Below, one piece after another: positions 57,869 to 64,000 of a stretch of DNA of 64,000 nucleotides. The position numbers and the translations under genes are program-made. How positions within the stretch are numbered: position 1 is the first letter of the stretch; each line of letters begins with the position of its first letter. Under the pieces are notes generated by a model that was not told the origin of the DNA, made no database searches, and saw only the letters and a list, made by a program, of their open reading frames with translations. Origin of the DNA: Thalassotalea sp. Sam97. Its GTDB lineage: Bacteria > Pseudomonadota > Gammaproteobacteria > Enterobacterales > Alteromonadaceae. The stretch is taken from NCBI RefSeq assembly GCF_041379765.1, contig NZ_CP166919.1, forward strand, positions 1,054,001 through 1,118,000, read 5' to 3'.

Positions 57869-60262
57869 ATGACTGAGCGTCTTAATGCACTGAAAGTGCC
57901 GGCGGAGCAACTCGCTGCCGATTTACCCGCAACATTATTTACCAAGTCTCAAGTAGATAGCCAAACGACGCAAAAATTTATCGGCCATGATCGCGCCAAG
58001 GAAGCCCTGCGTTTTGGCTTATCTATGACCTCGCCAGGGTTTAATGTTTTTGCTAAAGGCGATCCTGGTACTGGTCGACAAACGTTGATCACACAAATGT
58101 TAGCGGAGTTCGCTGCTAATCAGCCTACCGCGGAAGAATGGTGTTATATCAATAACTTTGATGACCCACAGGCGCCCTATAAATTGTATTTAAATGCCGG
58201 CGAAGGTAAACAATTACAAAGTAAGATTAATCAATTAATTGACGACTTATTGGATTTGTTTCCGGAAATTTTTGATAACCCGGGTTATCAACGACAAAAA
58301 GCCGCAATCGATCGTCAGTTTAATCAACGCTACGACAGCGCCATCGAAGAGCTCGAAGAATATGCTTACAGCAAAGACGTGGTGCTCTATGAAGAAAAAG
58401 GCGAAATTAGTTTCGCGCCGTTGGTTGATGGTAAACCGGTCGATGATAAAGAGTTTGCAAAATTAGACGAACAAACGCGTACTGCGTTTTATCAAATGCT
58501 TACTGAGCTAGAAACTATGCTCACTGAAAAGCTACTTGAGCTGCCACTGTGGAAGCGTGAATCAGCGATGGCGCTACGTAAACTTAAGTTTGAAACCGCA
58601 GAGCAAAGTATTCGACCATTACTTAAAGAGCTTGAACATGAATTTTCAGCGAATTTGGGCGTTCTTAAGTACTTGCGTCAGGTGAAAGATCATATTACCG
58701 AAGTCGTCCTTGATATTTTGGTTGATGAAAACTCAGAAAGCTCCCGTGACGACAAAGTTTGTCGCAAGCTATTGAGCGAACGGTTTTTGCCTAATTTATT
58801 GGTAACACGAGACGCCGATGAAGGTGCTCCTGTTGTTTATGAGCAAAACCCAACCTATCAAAACTTATTTGGCACCATTGATTACTCATCGATTCAAGGC
58901 GCGGTATATACCAATTATCGGTTAATTCGTGCTGGCGCTATGCATCGAGCCAACGGTGGCTACTTATTACTCGATGTTGATAAACTGTTGAATCAACCTT
59001 TGGTTTGGCAACGCTTAAAATTAGCCCTAAAAACAGGTGAATTACAAATTGAGCACCCGTATGCGGAAATGAGTATTGGCGGTAGCGTCAGCTTACAAGC
59101 CGAAAAAATACCGTTAAAGGTGAAAGTCGTTTTGCTTGGAAACTCTGAGTTGTATTACACCTTGCAAGAGTATGATCAAGAATTTACCGAGCTGTTTCGA
59201 GTGCTGGCAGATTTTGATCGCCATGTTGATAAAGACGAAGAAAACTTAAAAGCCTATGCGACGCTAATTCGCCAACATGCAGTCAAACATCAGTACCCAG
59301 ATGTTAGTGATGCTGCGGTAAGTGCGCTGGTGCGTTTCTCTCTGCGCCAAGCTGAGCATCAAAATAAGTTATCTGCCAATATTGTTAACATCAACGACTT
59401 GCTTGATGAAGCCGTGTTTATTTGGCGTAACGATGACAGTCCAAGTATTGAACAAGAGCACGTTGAAGCAGCACTGGCAGCGAAAAAACGTCGCAGTGGT
59501 CGCTTGAGTGAAACTTGGTTGCAAGAGATCAAAGAAGAGCAAGTGTTAATATCGACCGACGGCGAAGCGGTTGGTAAAGTTAACGGCTTAACGGTACTTG
59601 AAATTGGCGACAGTGTATTTGGTACGCCAGCGCGTATCTCGGCTACGGTCTATGCTGGCGCGCAAGGAGTAACCGATATAGAGCGGGAAGCGGAGTTGGG
59701 CAAATCGATTCACTCCAAAGGGGTGTTGTTGCTTATTGGCTATTTGGGCCATAAATATGGCAAAAAATTCCCGCTGTCGATTTCGGCAAATATTGCTATT
59801 GAACAATCGTATGGCCATATCGACGGTGACAGTGCATCGATGGCAGAGCTGTGTGCCTTGATATCTTCGATTACCGAATTACCAATTAACCAACAGATCG
59901 CTATTACCGGTTCGATGAACCAGCATGGTGGAGTGCAATCGATCGGTGGTGTTAACGAGAAAATCGAAGGTTTTTACCGCTTATGTAAAGACAAAGGCTT
60001 AACGGGCGGGCAAGGGGTGATTATCCCGAAAACCAACAAAATGAACTTAATGTTAGATCATGATGTTATTGATGCTGTCAAAGCAGGGCAGTTCAGTATT
60101 TATGCGGTAGATCACGTTGATCAAGCGTTAGAGATTTTACTTAACCAACCTGCCGGTGAGATGAAACGTACCGGTACGTATCCGAAAAAGACCATTCATG
60201 GTATGGCACAAGATAAGCTGAAAAAGTTATCTGATTTGATAAACGGTGAAGATGAAGAATAA
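57869..60262 (+). CDS. Lon-like ATP-dependent protease (AAA_32/LonB type)
   Basis: A 797-residue soluble protease of the YcbZ/LonB-like group. Walker A is GDPGTGRQT near residue 66 and Walker B lies in GGYLLLDVDKLLN near 365. The C-terminal Lon protease domain has the catalytic Ser in GDSASMAE (about 655) and Lys in GGVNEKIEGF (about 698). It lacks the N-terminal substrate domain of true Lon. The ATG at 57869 is used; a TTG one codon earlier has better spacing to AAGGA and is possible. It presumably degrades unfolded or specific proteins. Confidence 0.92.
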   Translation: MTERLNALKVPAEQLAADLPATLFTKSQVDSQTTQKFIGHDRAKEALRFGLSMTSPGFNVFAKGDPGTGRQTLITQMLAEFAANQPTAEEWCYINNFDDPQAPYKLYLNAGEGKQLQSKINQLIDDLLDLFPEIFDNPGYQRQKAAIDRQFNQRYDSAIEELEEYAYSKDVVLYEEKGEISFAPLVDGKPVDDKEFAKLDEQTRTAFYQMLTELETMLTEKLLELPLWKRESAMALRKLKFETAEQSIRPLLKELEHEFSANLGVLKYLRQVKDHITEVVLDILVDENSESSRDDKVCRKLLSERFLPNLLVTRDADEGAPVVYEQNPTYQNLFGTIDYSSIQGAVYTNYRLIRAGAMHRANGGYLLLDVDKLLNQPLVWQRLKLALKTGELQIEHPYAEMSIGGSVSLQAEKIPLKVKVVLLGNSELYYTLQEYDQEFTELFRVLADFDRHVDKDEENLKAYATLIRQHAVKHQYPDVSDAAVSALVRFSLRQAEHQNKLSANIVNINDLLDEAVFIWRNDDSPSIEQEHVEAALAAKKRRSGRLSETWLQEIKEEQVLISTDGEAVGKVNGLTVLEIGDSVFGTPARISATVYAGAQGVTDIEREAELGKSIHSKGVLLLIGYLGHKYGKKFPLSISANIAIEQSYGHIDGDSASMAELCALISSITELPINQQIAITGSMNQHGGVQSIGGVNEKIEGFYRLCKDKGLTGGQGVIIPKTNKMNLMLDHDVIDAVKAGQFSIYAVDHVDQALEILLNQPAGEMKRTGTYPKKTIHGMAQDKLKKLSDLINGEDEE

Positions 60263-60517
60263 CAACTGTTTGTCTACAGGCCTGTTTCACATAGGTACAG
60301 CTGGCTAGTGAGATTAACTAACTATTAGTGGTTATCGCTAGCCAGTGTTGGCTAAATGACCAAAAAAATTAAAGTACGCGTCGCGAGATATGTAAAAAAT
60401 GTTTAAAAACAACTGCTTGTTGTTTTTGGCTCGGTTTTTGATTGTCTTATAACAGGCGTGTCGTTAACGCCACACGTTAAAAGCAATAAAGATAAAATAT
60501 TTACAGGGATATATATA

Positions 60518-61270
60518 ATGCGAACCTCATTTGCCGCCATGTTAGCCTGCACAGCCGTGTTACAAGGTTGTGTGATTCACTTAGAAGCAAATAATGCGGA
60601 TATTAAACTGCAACAAACCTTGCAACTTGATAGCCAAGATATTGCAAGCTTAAAAGTAGAAGCCGGTGCGGGTAATTTAATCATTGAAGGTGTCGATGGC
60701 ATGAATGAAATTGTCGTCAATACCGATATTTTTACGACACAAGAGCGTCGTTATCAGCTGACGCTCAGTCGTGTGGGTGATAAGGCGGTATTAATAGCCA
60801 AGCATAATACCAATGGTATATGGCATGAATCGCCAAAAATCGATGTAACAATGCGCGTACCGAGTCATTTATTGATGGACATCGAAGATGGCTCAGGCGA
60901 GCTCGTTGTTCGTAATATGGACAATGACGTAGATATTAATGATGCATCAGGTGCACTCACTGTAATGAACATTAATGGTCGTGTTGATATTGAAGACGGC
61001 TCAGGGAGTATCACCGTCGACAATGTTGCAGGCGATCTGCAAATTGACGATGGCTCGGGTGATCTTAGTGTCACCAATGTTGTTGGTTCGGTTGATATTG
61101 AAGACGGCTCAGGTGCTATGCGTGTCGCAGACGTTGGGGGGATGGTTACCATCGATGATGGCTCAGGGGCGATATCCGTAGAGAAAACCGGTGGGCTTAT
61201 TATCACTGAGGCGGGCTCTGGCGGTTTAAGCTTTAACCAAATTAATGGCGAAGTACGCGTCGACTCATAA
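60518..61270 (+). CDS. Lipoprotein with 18-residue DGSG repeats (DUF4097-like)
   Basis: A 250-residue predicted lipoprotein: signal peptide with lipobox LQGC at Cys18, an N-terminal region (about 30-115) and then seven tandem repeats of 18 residues from about 119 to 247. The core is I(E/D)DGSG followed by alternating hydrophobics and an NxxG turn. Aspartates stack at the same position in each repeat, which suggests a right-handed beta-helix with a possible ion-binding edge. This is the DUF4097/DUF2807 adhesin-like style. Start 60518 follows AGGGAT by 8 bases. Function not known; the protein is probably anchored in the outer membrane. Confidence 0.8.
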   Translation: MRTSFAAMLACTAVLQGCVIHLEANNADIKLQQTLQLDSQDIASLKVEAGAGNLIIEGVDGMNEIVVNTDIFTTQERRYQLTLSRVGDKAVLIAKHNTNGIWHESPKIDVTMRVPSHLLMDIEDGSGELVVRNMDNDVDINDASGALTVMNINGRVDIEDGSGSITVDNVAGDLQIDDGSGDLSVTNVVGSVDIEDGSGAMRVADVGGMVTIDDGSGAISVEKTGGLIITEAGSGGLSFNQINGEVRVDS

Positions 61271-61309
61271 GCGAACGGCAATTGCAGTAAACGCAGCCTA
61301 AAGTTATAC

Positions 61310-61345
61310 AGGGCTTTTAATGTAAAGTGCATTAAAGGCCCTTTC
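61310..61345 (+). terminator. Terminator after the DGSG lipoprotein gene
   Basis: GGGCTTTTAATG (61311-61322) pairs imperfectly with CATTAAAGGCCC (61330-61341), followed by TTTCTG. A hairpin with short T-run, just downstream of the stop. Confidence 0.6.
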
Positions 61346-61783
61346 TGTTTCAAGGGGGATAGTTGTATAAGGTAAAAGCGGATTCATCAACTCCGTTAAT
61401 AACGTACATATTGTGTTAATAAAACAATTAGGTTACACAATGTTACTTGCATATTTTTTACAAGTCGGTATGATGCGGCTTCGCATGTATTATCGAGTCA
61501 AATTTGAGTGTTGTCAGTCATATTAAGAGAGACAAAAGACAATAAGCGTCGAGACTTGAGCTAAGATACATAGGAAAGGGTTATTTCCGCCATTCGACTT
61601 TTTTGCAAGTTTGCTAACTTGCCCTCGCTAGAGTGTGAAATGCATAACAGAGAATTTGTTATTGCATTGATATTGCCATAAGTCGCCAGGTGGATAACGA
61701 AGATTTTAATGCAGTTATTTGCCTGGACGAACACCATATTGCTCGTCCTTATTTGAGCTGCCCACATTTAAGAAGATATTTTA
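61346..61783 (+). promoter_or_regulatory. Long upstream region / leader of the DeaD-type helicase gene
   Basis: About 440 bases without a gene before the helicase. AAGAAG (61769-61774) lies 9 bases before the ATG as the ribosome binding site. E. coli csdA/deaD has a long structured 5' leader that is regulated by cold, so a similar leader is plausible here. No specific riboswitch or promoter can be named from reading alone. Confidence 0.4.
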
Positions 61784-63595
61784 ATGACTGATACCAACAA
61801 TGCTGTAACCAGCTTTGACTCTTTAGGCTTGCCTGAATTTTTATTATCTGCAGTAACCGAGATGGGTTTTACTGCACCAACACCTATTCAAGAAAAAACC
61901 ATTGGCCCACTTTTACAAGGTCATGATGTATTAGGTGAAGCACAAACAGGTACTGGTAAAACCGCTGCTTTTGGTTTACCTGCACTTGCTAACATCGATA
62001 CCAAATTACGTCGCCCACAAATGTTGGTTTTAGCACCAACTCGTGAGCTTGCTATTCAGGTAGCTGAAGCGTTAGAAGCATTTGCTGCTAACATGAAAGG
62101 CTTACGTATTGCCACCCTATACGGTGGTCAGTCATACAGTCCACAGTTGTCGCAACTTGAAAAAGGTGCACAAGTGGTAGTAGGTACTCCGGGTCGTTTA
62201 ATGGATCATTTACGTCGTCGTTCATTAAAATTAGGTGACGTAAAGTTCTGTGCCTTGGACGAAGCAGACGAAATGCTAAACATGGGCTTTTTGGAAGATA
62301 TCGAGTGGATTCTTGATCACTTACAAAAAGACACGCAAATGGCATTATTCTCAGCGACCATGCCACCAGCAATTAAGAAAGTTGCTGACCGTTTTCTTGA
62401 CGAACCAGTGCACATCAAAATTGCACACAAGAAAGAGTCTAAGAAAAACATCAAGCAATTGGCGTGGAAAGTTACGGGTATTAACAAAAATACTGGTATT
62501 GAGCGCATCATTGAGACCCAAGATTTCGATGCATTACTGATTTTCGTACGTACTCGTAGCGATACAGTAACCGTTAGTGAATTTTTAGAGCGTCAAGGTT
62601 ACCCTTGTGCGGCGCTAAACGGTGACATGAACCAAGCGCAACGTGAGCGTACCGTTGATCAGCTGAAGAAAGGTGAAATTTCTATCATGATCGCGACTGA
62701 CGTTGTTGCTCGTGGTTTAGATATTCCACGTATTGATTTGGTTATCAACTACGATTTACCGGGCGACAGCGAATCTTACGTTCACCGTATTGGTCGTACT
62801 GGTCGTGCTGGTCGTGAAGGTACCGCAATTTCATTCGTGCGTCCTCGTGAAATGTACAACTTACGCCATTACGAGCGTGCAACATCTGGTACCATCGAGA
62901 ACTTCGAAATGCCGGCCATTGCTGAAATCGGTAAAAAGCGTATTGAACGTGTTAAAAATGAAATCGTTGAGATTGCTGGTCGCCAAGACTTAGCCAACAT
63001 GATGCAAATTCTTGAAGGTATGGTCGAGCAAACTGAACTAAGCATTGAACACTTAGCTGCGGCGTTGCTATACCAGAAGCAGTTAAAGCAACCGCTTCAA
63101 CCAAAAGAAGACCCGCGTGAGCGTCGTGCTCGTGATGACCGTCGTGGTGACCGTGATGAGCGTCGCTCAGATCGTCGAGGCGACAGAAATGAGCGTCGTG
63201 GCGAGCGTGGTGATCGTAACGATCGAGGTGAACGCCGTGCTGAGCGTCGTGAGCGTCCACGTAACAATGGTCCACGCGTTGATGTTGATTGGCAAGCATA
63301 TCGTATTGAAGTAGGTAAAGAGCATGGTGCTCGTCCTGGTGATATCGTTGGCGCGATTGCTAATGAAATTGCTTTGGATAGTCAATACATTGGCCAAATC
63401 GATTTGCATGAGCAACACTCGATTGTGCATTTACCAAAAGGTATGCCAAAAGACTCGTACAATAAGTTACGTACCGTTCGTATTCGTCGTAAGCAACTAG
63501 ATATTTCAGTTGCCGATCAGCAAGTTGTTACGGATGCACCGCGTCGTCGTAACAATCGTTCTGACAAAGGTGAGCGTCGTTCACGTAATCATTAA
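61784..63595 (+). CDS. deaD: DEAD-box RNA helicase DeaD/CsdA
   Basis: A 603-residue ATP-dependent RNA helicase for ribosome assembly and mRNA unwinding in the cold. The core carries FTAPTPIQEKTIGPLLQG (Q motif, about 29-46), AQTGTGKT (near 56), PTRELA, DEAD in LDEADEML (near 158), SAT (near 190) and HRIGRTGRAGREG (near 330). An Arg/Asp/Gly-rich stretch at about 445-495 contains tandem RRGDR-type repeats. A C-terminal RNA-binding domain (about 500-575) ends in a basic tail. Domain order matches CsdA; the Arg-rich linker is longer than in E. coli by eye. Confidence 0.95.
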   Translation: MTDTNNAVTSFDSLGLPEFLLSAVTEMGFTAPTPIQEKTIGPLLQGHDVLGEAQTGTGKTAAFGLPALANIDTKLRRPQMLVLAPTRELAIQVAEALEAFAANMKGLRIATLYGGQSYSPQLSQLEKGAQVVVGTPGRLMDHLRRRSLKLGDVKFCALDEADEMLNMGFLEDIEWILDHLQKDTQMALFSATMPPAIKKVADRFLDEPVHIKIAHKKESKKNIKQLAWKVTGINKNTGIERIIETQDFDALLIFVRTRSDTVTVSEFLERQGYPCAALNGDMNQAQRERTVDQLKKGEISIMIATDVVARGLDIPRIDLVINYDLPGDSESYVHRIGRTGRAGREGTAISFVRPREMYNLRHYERATSGTIENFEMPAIAEIGKKRIERVKNEIVEIAGRQDLANMMQILEGMVEQTELSIEHLAAALLYQKQLKQPLQPKEDPRERRARDDRRGDRDERRSDRRGDRNERRGERGDRNDRGERRAERRERPRNNGPRVDVDWQAYRIEVGKEHGARPGDIVGAIANEIALDSQYIGQIDLHEQHSIVHLPKGMPKDSYNKLRTVRIRRKQLDISVADQQVVTDAPRRRNNRSDKGERRSRNH

Positions 63596-63657
63596 TCACG
63601 CGAGAGTAAGGTTAGCCTGTTGCTAGCCTTACATTAGCGATAATGAACAACAAAAAG

Positions 63658-63687
63658 GAGAGCCGTTTAACGGGCTCTCTTTTTTTA
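63658..63687 (+). terminator. Terminator after deaD
   Basis: GAGAGCC (63658-63664) with GGCTCTC (63673-63679), an 8-base loop and a long T-run (63680-63687). Strong intrinsic terminator for the helicase gene. Confidence 0.85.
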
Positions 63688-63757
63688 TGCTTAAACTATT
63701 GTGAGTTTGATATTTAAACGAACATATTCAGCGTTATATCTTCATCAATAGCAATAG

Positions 63758-64000
63758 TTAGTCGATGCTACGTAGCAGTTCATTTAAGCCCGTTTTACCT
63801 AAGGTTTTTGCGTCGACCTTTTTGACGATAACCGCAGCGTATAAACTGTAAGTGCCACATTTTGATGGGATGTTGCCAGGAACGACAACAGAGCCTGCTG
63901 GTACTCTACCATAATGGATTTCACCTGTTTCACGGTCAAGGATCTTCGTTGATTGACCAATGTAAACGCCCATAGAAATAACCGAACCTTGTTCAACAAC
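63758..64000 (-). CDS. dapD: Tetrahydrodipicolinate N-succinyltransferase, C-terminal part
   Basis: The last 80 residues of DapD, which succinylates tetrahydrodipicolinate in lysine and peptidoglycan precursor synthesis. The open frame runs past base 64000. The visible part is the left-handed beta-helix end and C-terminal tail, with MGVYIGQSTKILDRETGEI and the family ending KTGLNELLRSID. Internal Met codons are not the start; the 5' end lies beyond the window. Confidence 0.94.
   Translation of the reverse strand, partial: VVEQGSVISMGVYIGQSTKILDRETGEIHYGRVPAGSVVVPGNIPSKCGTYSLYAAVIVKKVDAKTLGKTGLNELLRSID

Overview
The window comes from a marine-type gammaproteobacterium of the order Alteromonadales, most likely Colwelliaceae (Thalassotalea/Colwellia-like). 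This rests on the 16S/23S sequence style, the LiuR-controlled leucine and valine/isoleucine degradation clusters typical of Shewanella and its relatives, and the conserved lipA-lipB-dat-dacA-rlpA-rodA-mrdA-rlmH-rsfS-nadD-holA-lptE-leuS block. Genus and species are inference. Base composition is moderate and slightly AT-rich, and most of the window is ordinary chromosomal core.

Layout. 1-3.8 kb: the 3' part of an RND efflux pump gene, a 239-bp MITE-like element sitting inside a terminator hairpin, and a GNAT acetyltransferase. 3.9-11.0 kb (minus): a complete leucine/isovalerate operon liuR-A-B-C-D-E that takes isovaleryl-CoA to acetoacetate and acetyl-CoA. 11.4-17.6 kb (plus, divergent): thiolase, acyl-CoA dehydrogenase, enoyl-CoA hydratase, 3-hydroxyisobutyryl-CoA hydrolase, mmsB and an SDR dehydrogenase for valine/isoleucine breakdown; mmsA, usually in this cluster, is absent. 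17.8-18.3 kb: gmhB. The acetoacetate-activating CoA-transferase (scoA/scoB) lies separately at 35.7-37.1 kb.

18.3-25.7 kb: a ribosomal RNA operon with two tandem promoters, 16S, a spacer without tRNA genes, 23S, then two full 5S genes each with its own terminator. A third, degenerate 5S remnant is cut off from its terminator by a complete IS256-family element (1320 bp, perfect 8-bp target duplication). A second MITE-type element follows at 25.8-26.1 kb, and a fragment of it recurs at 44.7 kb.

26.1-33.8 kb is the most unusual region. A HAD phosphatase is followed by a tightly coupled operon: a 1227-aa SMC/MukB-like ATPase (probably DUF3584), a 211-aa MukE/MksE-like protein and a 406-aa MukF/MksF/JetA-like kleisin candidate, joined by 4-bp overlaps. 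An HNH nuclease gene follows after 24 bp and is broken by a one-base deletion. A sirtuin-like gene lacking the usual zinc cysteines converges on it. The arrangement resembles a condensin/Wadjet-type genome maintenance or defence module with an HNH nuclease instead of JetD.

33.8-64 kb is housekeeping: miaE, a GT2-like protein, scoAB, an MscS-type channel, the lipoate/cell wall/leuS block, a zinc-ribbon protein, an M16 peptidase, a PH-domain protein, a Lon-like protease, a lipoprotein with an 18-residue DGSG repeat, a DeaD-type RNA helicase with a long leader, and the C-terminal part of dapD at the window edge.
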